Shown one piece after another: positions 22,412 through 34,400 of a stretch of 64,000 bases of DNA. The position numbers and the translations under genes are program-made. The stretch is taken from NCBI RefSeq assembly GCF_026151205.1, contig NC_087080.1, forward strand, positions 12,137,837 through 12,201,836. Reading direction: 5' to 3'. The notes beneath the pieces are model-generated. The model had not been told where the DNA came from and did not search any database. It saw only the letters and a list, made by a program, of their open reading frames with translations. How positions within the stretch are numbered: position 1 is the stretch's first letter; each line of letters begins with the position of its first letter. The stretch comes from Bolinopsis microptera. Taxonomy: Eukaryota > Ctenophora > Tentaculata > Lobata > Bolinopsidae.

Positions 22412-25400
22412 CTAAAAGTGGGGCGGCAGCAACATTTAACATCATTTAGAGAGAACACTGAATTCACAAACTGCTCTGGTGAGAAGTAACAAAAAAGAAG
22501 AAAACGTACATATTCCAGCTGGATATTTTAGATTGCTGTAACAAGAGGAGAGGTTTTGTCACGGTTAGAGTTCATGACACGACAATCATATAGGATTATT
22601 TATTGATTATTTGCTCAATTTGTGCCTTCCGAATTATACTAGACAGCTAGAAAACCCAAATATAATCGGAAGAATTGGTTGCTGCAAAATTAAAAAGGGT
22701 ATTAGAAATCACCATAATATGATGTTTTTACCATAGTAACGCTACCATATCAGTGGTGTTACCATGGTAACACTGCCATATAAAGTAAAATAAAATTAAA
22801 GATATTTGACAGCTCAGCCAAAATTTTCAAAGAATCTGTCCCGCTACAACACAGTTTTGCTGAAAGCAATCATCAGACTCTTTAAATACACATTTCCGCA
22901 TCTTTACATGACCATATCTTGTGCGAAACTTGAAACAACAGTAACACTCAAATTCAATTTCTGGGCTGCACGATGGGAGACTTTGAAATAAGAACATAAA
23001 AAAGATCCCACTTAATTCATCCTATATGATCGTTAACATGTCTTCTCAAATCATCACATCCTTGAGATCCTAGTATCCAGGAACCTGCTCTACGGCGGCC
23101 TTATGCTCTGTGTATAAGCTAAGTCCGTTAACGAGAGACAAGAGAAAATATTGTTAGCTAGATCGTCATGGGTTTCAGTGTGAGTGTAAGTTCGAGCCCA
23201 GGCATGATCGTTGAAGCTGCGACGGAGGGGAGACTCTCGGGTAAGAGTGCTACCAGGAGACTCGACCGAGTGCTGAAAGTTACAGTACAACTTGTTAACA
23301 CTCAAAACAAGAGGTTGTTAGCGTAGGAAAAGAATTAGCTGGTAAATTAAATGAATCAGTTTCAGTGCTTAGATAAATGGAACGATTGCAGATTTTGGGC
23401 TTTCTCCACTATTGATATTATTAAGAACAGCGTGCTTTTTTATAAGTATCAATACAAATCAGGTGGCTTCTTTAAATCTTTACAGCAAGAAAACTCAGTT
23501 GCTTAGTTACAACATGACGTCACGTGATTAACAACATCATAACATGACGTCACGTGATGTCACGTGACTCACCTCGACACTCTCGTTAGAGAGCGCTAAG
23601 CCAGTGCTGCTGATGGTCGAGTTGGAGCCGAAGTTGACTGAGGTGGGGAGGCTGACTATCTCCCCGGTGGAAGAACTGTTGTCCCACGTGGACAGGTAGA
23701 TCAGATCACACTGAAGGGAGGGAGGGGAATTAATTTATTAATTACCGTGTAGTTTACACCTTACCTTATATTTTATGAACATATTATTGTCAAATAAGGA
23801 ATGATTAAGGTTACATTTTAGCATGTGATGTGTTTGGACTTCGGAGCAGAGGGTGTTCAAAAAGGGTGTTCCAAAAGTCATGTTAGGATAATGTACTTTT
23901 TGAATAACTTTTTATCCATTTGTCTAATTTTTATTCTGTAAAAAGGAACTGGTAGTTCTATTCCATACAACCTGGATCCCCAGTTTAAAGCGCAATTAAA
24001 AGTCATTTGGTCGATCAGAGAAAAATTACCTAAATTTACCTTGGTTGCTACGGGACCGATTGAGGTTGCTATGGTGGTCACGGTAACGTAAAAGTCATCA
24101 TTAAACCATAGAACTACCAGTTCCTTTTTACAGAATAAAAGTTACAGTAGGCAAATGGATAAAAAGTTATTCAAAAAGTACATCCTAACAAGACAATCTT
24201 TTTAGTAGAGATTAGATACTCACTCTTATTGCTAGATAAGAGACACACGTTACATCTATACTGTGAACCACGTTGCCATTGCTTGCCATTCTTATCTCTA
24301 TACCTTGTTGTCCTATCGCCATGAAATACGGTAGCGAGCTGTGAATCTGCAATGTTTGGATAGAAACTTGAGTAAGTTAAGTTAGTTAGTAAATAAGTAA
24401 CCAAGCAAAGGAGAAACTGATGAAGTATTTGTATTTTATTAATATTTGTTTGTAACTTACATGTAAAGGTTTGACGTTCCACTTGATAAGAATAGTAAAT
24501 ATATTGTCAGGATGCAGTGTAAACTGTTCCAAAACTGAGATATCTGAAAAAGAAAAAAATTACTTTAATAACATTAGTTACTCTTATTAGTTAATTTTGT
24601 TAAGTTATAAAATTTAAAAAAAGGAAAGTGAAACAGAAAGTGCTTACTATTGTAGGTGAGAAGGACGCCAATAGCCCAGTTGTTTATCTCATCCTTCACT
24701 ACAGGAGTTATACATAAACTTGTGTTCTCCTGAAACGCAACAAGTTAGCAAGTTTTTTTTTGTATGTCAGCGAGGAAGTAAATCTGTCATAAAAACAGCA
24801 GTGATGTATTTTCTTTTCAGAGACGTTCTATAGACTTTTATAAGACATCACCTTGTGTTTTTGAAGACGCTCTATACACTTTCTTTTGTCATTTTCGCCT
24901 GCTTCTGCGTCTATAATCAGGAACTCTGAAAGTTTACACTGTAGAAATTAATGGATATACAGTATACAGTATACACTTATAGTACAGCGATAGTAACTAG
25001 TACTGTAACTAGTGCTGTATATTGAAAAAATATCTTGTATCACGTTGTGACCCCCACGGTCGTTTCACTATGGTGAGTTTCTACGATACAGGGGGAGCCG
25101 CGCACAAGTGCGCGGCGGGTCATACAACGTATGACAAGACAAATCATGAAGGCTGAAGAGTATCATCTAGCTTTTCTCTGTCCTGAAGCAACATTTAAGT
25201 TAGGCAAACTTTTGTGCTCACGCATGACTTGCCTGAAACTGCTCTATTTGCGGCAAATGTGCAACAAAATTAGTTGCATATGCGGATAGAGTACGGCGAT
25301 TATTTGCAAAATGTGCGGCAAGTTTGGGTCGTGGGACTGCTAATAGGCGGGTTTATCTAATAATTTGGGAGGGGGGGTGACATGTCCGCCAACGTCCGCC

Positions 25401-28400
25401 TATGTCCTGTCCTTTTTGGATTCTATGAGACAACGGACGTGTTTTTTGGAAAATTAGCGGAAATTGACGGACATTGGCGGGCTCGGACGGACATGGGTGG
25501 ACATTAGCGGGCAAATATTATCAGAATTTTTTACACATAATTTGGACAATTGGAAGGAGCTTACATTAATAAGAAGCCTATTTTCATAACCTATCGATGC
25601 ATCCCCTTTGCGATTCAATCTCAGAAAGTAGGCCTCCTTTTTCAAACCGAACTCGGAATCGGATTTTCGGCACATGATGATCAGGGTGGCATGAAATTGA
25701 AACATGAACTGAAGTAGTTTCCAGAATTAAAACTTTGAAAAATGTCGACTTAGAAAATTTTCTGTCCGAGTCATTCTCGATACGTACCTCTGAAAGCAGA
25801 GCTCTCGCTTCCGAGCTTGTATTGCCAAGGAGAGGCCTGCCTTCCGACATCGCATTACAAAGGGGAACCATCGAGTCCAAAATTGGATATCAAAGGGTAG
25901 GGTGGACTTCGAAAACCGAAAAAATACAGGGTGGGCCAAAAGTCAGTGGGCATACGTTGGCCTTAATAGCTCCGCCGTGTTTTATATTTGAGAGCTGTTG
26001 CTTTGCAGATGGCATACTGGTTCGAGGATTCCGTCGTCAAAATTTGAAAATTCGAATATTTTAGACCACGCCCATTCAATATTAAAACACCTATATTTTT
26101 TTCTGAACATGCTGAATGCCTAATTTTTTCAGAAATGGTAGAATATTAAATTTTGCATAGGGGTCGTTCACATATTACGTAATAAATATTTTGGCAATCA
26201 AGACCGAACCCCCCCCCCCCTATATAACGTAATCAAGGTTTGACCCCCCCCCCCCCCCCCGTAATCAAGACCCAACCCCCCTCCCAGGGGTGTAGGAAGC
26301 GGGGGGGGGGGGGGGCAGGGGGGGCATCGCCCCCCCCCCCGATGAAATCCGGGCAAGGGGCCAAAAAGGGCCAACTTTTTAATTTAGGCTTCTAAAGATT
26401 TTAGGGAACATTTTTTTCCCAGAAAATTTTAACATTTAAAGTCAAAATTTCTTTAAGTCAAAAATTTTCTATGACAAAAATTTTCAAAGTTTTTTTGAAA
26501 ACCACTTTTGTTCATGTTTCATAATACCCTATTCATTATGAGCCAAAAATATTTTTTTCGGTTTTCGAAGTTCGATATCAGATATACGATTTTGGACTCG
26601 ATGGTTCCCCTTTGTAATGCGATCTCGGAAGGCATGCCTCCCCTTCGCAATACGAGCTCGGAAGCGGGAGCTCTGCTTTCAGAGGTACGTATCGAGATTG
26701 ACTCGGACCGAAAATTTTCTAAGTCAAAATTTAAAAAAGTTTTCTTGGAAACTACTTTTGTTCATGTTTCATGCTACCCTGATCATTATGAGCGAAAAAT
26801 ATTTTTTCGGTTTTCGAAGTTCGATACACGATTTTGGACTCGAGGGTTCGCCTTCGTGATGCGATCTCGGAAGGCAGGCCTCCCCTTCGCAATACGAGCT
26901 CGGAAGCGGGAGCTCTGCTTTCAGAGGTACGTATCGAGAATTTGACTCGGACCGAAAATTTTCTAAGTCAAAATTTTTAAAAGTTTTCTTGGAAACTACT
27001 TTTGTTCATGTTTCATGCTACCCTGATCATTATGAGCCAAAAATATTTTTTCGGTTTTCGAAGTTCGATACACGATTTTGGACTCGAGGGTTCGCCTTCG
27101 TGATGCAATCTCGGAAGGCAGGCCTCCCCTTCGCAATACGAGCTCGGAAGCGGGAGCTCTGCTTTCAGAGGTACGTATCGAGAATGACTCGGACCGAAAA
27201 TTTTCTAAGTTACAATTTTTAAAAGTGTTCTTGGAAACTACTTTTGTTCACGTTTCATGCTACCCTGATCATTATGTACTTACTAGTAACCCTGATCATT
27301 CTGAGCCGAAAATACATGTTTCGGTTTTTTGAAGTCCGTACCTACATTCGGAAGGTTTTGGATGTAACACTGATTGGTTTCATATTGATATACTAATTAT
27401 AGAAAACGTGATATTTGGCCCACAGATTTGAAGGAAAATACGCGAATTCGGTCCTCAGATTTAAAGGAAAATGCGCAATTTGACGCGGAGAACTGAAAAA
27501 ATCGCGATTTGTCGTGAGGCCAGGATCTGAAAAATCGCGACTTGTCGCGGCAAACGTGAAAAATCGCGATACCGCACATGCTGCAATTTCCTTTTGTCCT
27601 CGAAATTCAGGCTTTAGCGCCAAAAAATTTAGGCTGTGGCCCCCCCCCCCCCCCCCCCCCCCCCCCCATGAAGAAAATCATTCCTACACCCCTGCCCCCT
27701 CCTATATTACGTAATCAAGATTATTACTATCTATTGCATGTTCATGTTAAGCCATTTATTTATTAAAAGCTATCACAACGGATTAATGAATGAAATAATC
27801 GCAAAGCACTTTAACTAAACGAAAATTGGTTTAAAAAACGAAAATTTTGATTACATAATTAACGGAAAATTGTCCAATTGGTATTTCGAAAATCGGTAAA
27901 AAATTAAAATTTTGATTACGTAATCAACGACCAAACCCCTTCCCCCCCCCCCCCCGTAATCAACCGTAAGCATTTGAAACCCCCGCCCCCCTCGGCTGAT
28001 TACGTAATATGTGAACGACCCCAGATGATCTGAAAATATGAGGCAAAACGGATTAGAAATGACGAAGTTATCAAGCATTTTCGGCAGTATCGAGATAGCC
28101 CGACCACTGTCCGCGGACAACTGTCCGCGGACACCTGTCTACCAGATTATATTACTGCATAATAACAGTATCCCCTGAATCAAGCAGGGTTCATATCATC
28201 CTCTGAATCAAGCAGGGTTCACATCATCGAAATAATATGGACAGAATTATCTATCTATGCCAAGGATTTAGTATGCAGTAAGCTGCGTCTAGCAGACTGA
28301 GCGAACAATTCCACCACTTCAATAATTCACTAGGTACCAAGTTGCTTAATAAACGAGCTACTTTAAAAACAGCTTTAAACTGTCTTCACTTACAATAGAC

Positions 28401-31400
28401 ATGGATTGAGTCTCGTGTTATATAATGAACAGAGTTCAATCTTACCTGGGGACACCAGGCTATTATGTTGATAAACATAAAGATTCGGCAGAATGACAGG
28501 CTGGCTGAGCGCCGCCCCGTAAAGTTCTACTTACTTGTACTTGAAAAGGTCTCCTCCTAGTCGTTGGAGTGGCCTGCACCACATAGTAACTCCTTTCTCC
28601 GGTGTATTAGACCTCTCCAGTGAACCCTGTCTGTAGCTTGTTGTTCTGCATCTTCTATCGTGATGTTATCGACACCTGTGAAGATTGCTGCATCCTCCCG
28701 GACACATGACAACCAGTTTTTCCGAGGTCTACCTCTTGACCTTTCACCATGCTTTGGGATCCAGTGCAGAAGATAGTTGGGTATTCTTTCTTCTGGCATC
28801 CTCACCACATGGCCAAACCATCGGAGTCTAGCTGCTCGTACGAAAGTATCAACAGGGGCGATGTTAGCCCGCTTAAGTACATCAGCATTAGATACATGAT
28901 AAAACCATTTGATTTTCAGGATTCTCCTCAGACATCTGTGATGGAACACCTCAAATCTTTTCATCTGCGTCTGTGTGGTATTCCATACCTCACTTCCATA
29001 AAGCAGTATAGTGAGCACAGCCGCTTTGTAAATCCTGATTTTAGTTGGAGTCTTAATGCTGCGACTGTACCATATACTGCTAAGCTGATAGAATGCCCCA
29101 GAGGCCTTTTGAATTCGAGCTGATAGTTCTTTGTCAATTGTTCCATTCGCACTGATGATTGCACCCAAGTAAGTGAAATTGCTGACCTGCTGTATTGGGA
29201 GACCTTCCACATTGATGTCCATAGTGTCGTCTTTAGAATACGGCCTCTGCGATGCACTTTTGCTGACAACCATGCTCGGTGTTTTGCCAGCATTAATCTT
29301 CAGACCCGCATATGCACTGTATTTGCAGAGAAGGTCAGTGGTTTCCTGCAGCCCCTCTTTTGAGTTATCTAACATGGCCATGTCATCAGCGTAATCAGTG
29401 TCCAAGAGATGTTTCTCTTCTACCCCGGGGGCTGGCAGCTGTAATAAAGCCCCCTTGCTAATGACTTTGTTTAGTTCCATAAGGTATGCCGAAAATTCAA
29501 ACAAAAGTTGAAGACTGGTGGTCCCTGTATATCACCTTGCCCAGTTCCCGAGTTGACATCAAACCAGTCTGTAACCTCTCCATTGACCCTAACAGCACTA
29601 ACTGTGTGAGTGAAGAACGCCTTCATAATTCTAATGTACTTGTCAGGTAAGCCGTAGTGCTGCATACTTCTCCAAATGAACTGCCTGTCAATCGAATCAA
29701 AAGCTGCTTTGAAATCAACAAAATTAATATACAGAGGAATATTATACTCAATGCATTGGTGTATAATACAGCGGAGTGAATAAACCTGGTCAATACATGA
29801 GCGATTCTGTCTAAAACCACTTTGATTCTCCCGGAGAAATTTTTCCATGCCATTGCTAAGTCTCCGCAGGAGTATCATCTGCAGGAGCTTCGAGGCTGTG
29901 GATCTTAACGTAATGCCTCTGTTGTTAGCGCAATGAGAGGTGTCACCTTTCTTTCCAACGATGATAATAACACCTTTGGACCAATCCTCAGGAATCTTCT
30001 CATCTTCCCACACTTTCTTGAACAACACAACTAGTTGATCAACCAACCCATGCTGTCCATACTTAAGTTGCTGGTTGGAATTACCATCCACTCCTGGACT
30101 TTTGTGATTCTTGAGTTTTTTGAGGGCATCAACAATTTCGTTTCTTGTAGGAGCCTCATCCGAATCGGAAAGGTCGTCAAAACTGGGTTGCGGAGGGATG
30201 TTGTCTAGGTCAGAAATATTGGCCTCTTGCGGGGGAGGGTTCAATAGCCTAGAGAAGTGCTCTTTCCACCTTTCTTTCTGGGCATGAGGGTCGGCAATCA
30301 ACTGGCCAGATACGTCTCTAACTGCAGTTGACTGCTTCTTCTTCTTTCCAGATATGACATTGATCTTCTGCCATACCTCACGTTGCTGACCTTTTCTCGC
30401 AGCTTCTTCCAAGTCATTGGCCATTCTACGTGCCCAGTTGTTATCGTCCACCTTGCTACTTTTTTTAAAGAGCTTATTCAATCTAGAATACTCTGACCTG
30501 TTAGCGTTCGAATTAGGGTCTTTACGCTTAAATTCCTTACGGTTCTTCAATAATTCTTTTGTCTTCTGAGATTGGTGCCTGTCCTTCTTTTTTCGAGGTC
30601 TTTGCCCAAGAATTTCCATGGAAACTTGTTGGACAGTTGTCTTGAAGTTGTCCCACATTGATTCCAGGTCAACCTCAGGTTCCAAACAGTCAAATTTGTT
30701 TCTCAGAACAACATTGTATTCGGAAACAAGTGAATGATCACGCAGATGCTCAATAGCAGGAATCTCAAGCTTACGTTCCTGCTTCTTTTTCACTGACATA
30801 AGCTTCATTCTCAGTCGTGCTCTTACCAAATAGTGATCAGACCCAATGTCAGCCCCCCTACAAACTTTTACATTTAGCAAAGAGCCTCCAAACTTCTTAC
30901 TGATACAGATGTGGTCTATTTGGTTTACAGTACGACCATTAGGTGATCTCCACGTACCTTTATGTATATCCTTTTGCTGAAACATAGTGCCACCGATGGT
31001 AAGTTGGTAGGCAATGCAAAAGTCCAACAATCGGGTACCATTGTCATTTGATGAGCTGTGAAGCGAGTGCCCACCAATGACACCTGACATAGAACTGCAG
31101 TCCGATGTGACCTTAGCATTAAGATCACCGAGCAGTAATTTTAAATCATGTCGGGGTAGCTCATCGAATGCACTTGACAACTGCTGGTAGAATTCATCCT
31201 TATCATTATCTGTAGCCCCCTCAGTTGGCGCATATGCCACAACAACAGAGATGTTCAGGTGTTGACTATGCAGCCTTGCACTCAACAAACGGTCAGATAT
31301 TGGTAGATAGGAAATTAATGAATTTTTAATCTTCTTTGAAAGGGTAAGACCGACACCTCGCCTTCTTATACCGTCCATCCTCCCTGAATAAATAAGTAAG

Positions 31401-34400
31401 GAGCCATTATCCAGTAGCTCTGATCCTGTACCAGGCATATGGGTCTCAGTTATACCCAGCAAGTCCAACTTATACTCAGAGATATTCTCTGATAGCTGGA
31501 ACAACTGACTTGAACTACTTGTCAGAGATAATACATTCCATGTCCCAAATGTAAGACCTGTTTTAGAATAATTCGCTGGCTGTTTCTTATTAGAGTCGGA
31601 GTCCACATGGGTGATCTGTGGAGAAATAAATCTGCTACAATGACGTGTTCTCCCAACACTCATCTGGCCGTAAAGTTCATTCTATTTTAATGGGCGCTTA
31701 CCATTGGCATTATATTTACATTATATTTTAGCATACTAAGATTTGTCCCTCGCCTAATCACAATGCCGGCCGGACCCAGAAATGGCCACGATTGTCTTAC
31801 AGTTGTGCCTCACCTTTGTGAACGGGTGATACTCGTAAAATATTTGTTCCATATATTAGGACCGTCGACGAGTCCAACTCGGCGCACGTCCTGGTAGGTT
31901 GTAAACCTACAAGCTTTCTGGAAATATAAATTTACCTCGAACTTTTCCCCAAATTAGAGCAATGTTGTTGCTACTGATTATAATCAGAGAATATGATGAT
32001 TGATGTTTTCAGTCTTACAGTTACAGTGCGGGAAATTATGAAACTATGAGAGGGAGATTTTAAGAAAACCTTGTCATACGTTGTAGACAGTAGACCTGCT
32101 GCGTACGAGTGCGCGGCTGTATCGTGGTTTTTGCCACGATACTTAGTAAAACGACACTGTAATGGGGTTCACGACGTAGTACAAAGAAAAACGTGGATAA
32201 AATACACATTTCTGCTCTCTTAATTACTCTCGTATGCTCGGTGACTCGGTCCCCGTGATCACTTTATTTATAGACACTGATCCTTGTTGTAATTATGGGC
32301 TTATGTCAATCCTTAATCGCAGCTCAGCGTGGCCCTGCAGTGGTCACTGGTCAGTGCACCTAGTGGTGTGTGGTACAACTCGCCGATCTTGCGAGGCGAG
32401 AAGCATTATATTTATTTATATCACGTCGTGACCCCCACGGCCCCACGGTCGTTTGTCTATAGTGTCCTGACGATACAGGGGACGATACAGGCGGGTCATA
32501 CAACGTATATATATATATATATATAGTGCCAAGGATTTAGTACAGTTTAAGGTGCATCCATCATGAGCAGACTGGGTGATCGCTTTGTATTGGCCAACTG
32601 TTCCACCACTTCAATTATTCAAGGTACCAAGTTGCTTAGTAAACAGTAAAGCAGCTCTAAACAATCAACTTGTAGACAGTGAGTCCCATGTAAATGAGCA
32701 TATAGTTTATACTGTTTTAATGAGCGCATACCATTAGTTTAGCTCATTAATATTTGTGCTCTCGCCCAATATCCTGACCCAAAACTAGCCAACGTCTTGC
32801 TTCATCATAATTTGTGTTAGATTTGTACCAAATGCCAAATCCAAGGGGTATTTTGGAGTACTTTGGGGTTATTATGGGCGACTCTATTATGGGGGATTTC
32901 CAAAATCCGCTAAGGCATTCCCCAATATACCCCCAAAATACCTGTGCCTTGACTATGTATTTTTACTGTATACAGATAACATTCTATGTTGTTATATACT
33001 TGTCTTTGATGGCTACGATCACGTGACAATGAGTTATTAACCGTTTCTCCTCACAATGATGCTGGATTCTGAACCAAATCTGCGATAGAGTAGCACTAGC
33101 ATACACTGGTTTTGCAGCAGTGGCGTAACTTAGGGCCCCGCAGACCCCGCTGTGCGGGGGGGGGGGGGGGGGGGGGCGCCGTATAAGGGGGGCGCAATTT
33201 TCCTGAATTTTAGGCCCTTTCACTGAAAAAACGCCTTGTTTGTGTATTTCCCTGTCCAATTTAGCGTTCGGCCGACGCGAAAAAAATATTTGGGGTACCC
33301 TTTTTTGCTTCAGGGGGGCGCAAAAAGCCTTAGGGGGGGGGGGGGGGGGGGGGGGGCGAGAAAAAAAGTACCCGACCTTTTTTTTTTTTTTTAAATTTTT
33401 TTTTAGGGACACAAAAAATTTTAGGGGGGGCGCTTTTTGTCACTGAGCGGAGGGGCGCCAACAGGCAAAGTTACGCCACTGTTTTGCAGAGTACCGTATC
33501 AAAATGGAACAGCGAGGTTTATTGAAAAAAATCGATCTTTTGTTTACTGTTCCACGTTTCCTAGCTTGTAAAGGTTTGGGTATATTAATATATACATGTA
33601 TTTTTCTTAAGTCGCACAATACAATGATATTACTCCATTGCATTTTCAATATCCAGGCATGCCCATATTTGGTCCATTTTTGGTTGTGGACAAATTGTCA
33701 CTCCCAAAAAGCTGGATCCAAGTTCTTGGCTCTTTGCCAAGGTCCTTTCAGTCAGTGTTCTTAGTGAAGAGTACGTTCATTGTAGCTTGTAAACTGTCTG
33801 CAGATTTTAAAGACCCGCTTATGTGTGAACCCCTCCCCCTTAAGACTCAGTTCGTGGATGACAAACGAAGAGGTGTACATAAATTTGTACTTAAGTCATT
33901 TTTAATACACCATAAACTGTTCGTGGAAGACACCCACTACCCAGGATGCTACGACTAAGCTTTGGCATAAAGCTTAGTCCTGCAACCAAACCGAATTAAA
34001 ATTCGGTTTGGACGTTTGGAGGGAGTAAAATTACATTATAAATAAATGTGCAAAATCTATAAGTATAAATGAAGTTAGGACGAATACTGTATTCCCTGTA
34101 TTACAGTCCGCTATGAAGAATGCATATATCCCTGAACAATCGCATATTATCCTCGATAACTCACTTTGTGAGTTTGTGCTAGGGTAAAGATAGGTCAAGA
34201 ATCAATAGTTCCCACAGTCAGACAACGAATGAGTTTAAAAATTCCAACAAAATCTTTATAACATCATTGGTAAAACATTTTCGGTAAAGATAGGTAACTC
34301 TTAATTCTTCGTAGCTTTGCGTCCATCGTTATGATCGTACGATCTTTTATTGAATAAAGTTTACTTTAATTATAATTGGAGGGATTTCGATTGGGCGCAA

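Larger units (their letters stand above)
26160..28022. mobile_element. Outer TIR transposon, 1.86 kb, carrying a nested element
   Basis: Perfect 24-bp terminal inverted repeats at 26160-26183 (GGGGTCGTTCACATATTACG...) and 27999-28022. 'Cgtaatcaa' motifs and C-runs repeat inside each end. The middle is occupied by a second element (26285-27694). Target duplication is unclear. It has no intact ORF, so it is non-autonomous. Confidence 0.85.

Noticed and set aside
26508-27332. Several plus-strand ORFs of 77-145 codons
   Set aside because: They repeat the same peptide because they lie in a 245-bp tandem array inside a transposon. The frame is open only by composition.
32984-33446. Proline- and glycine-tract ORFs on both strands
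   Set aside because: They are translations of G/C homopolymers in a hAT MITE.
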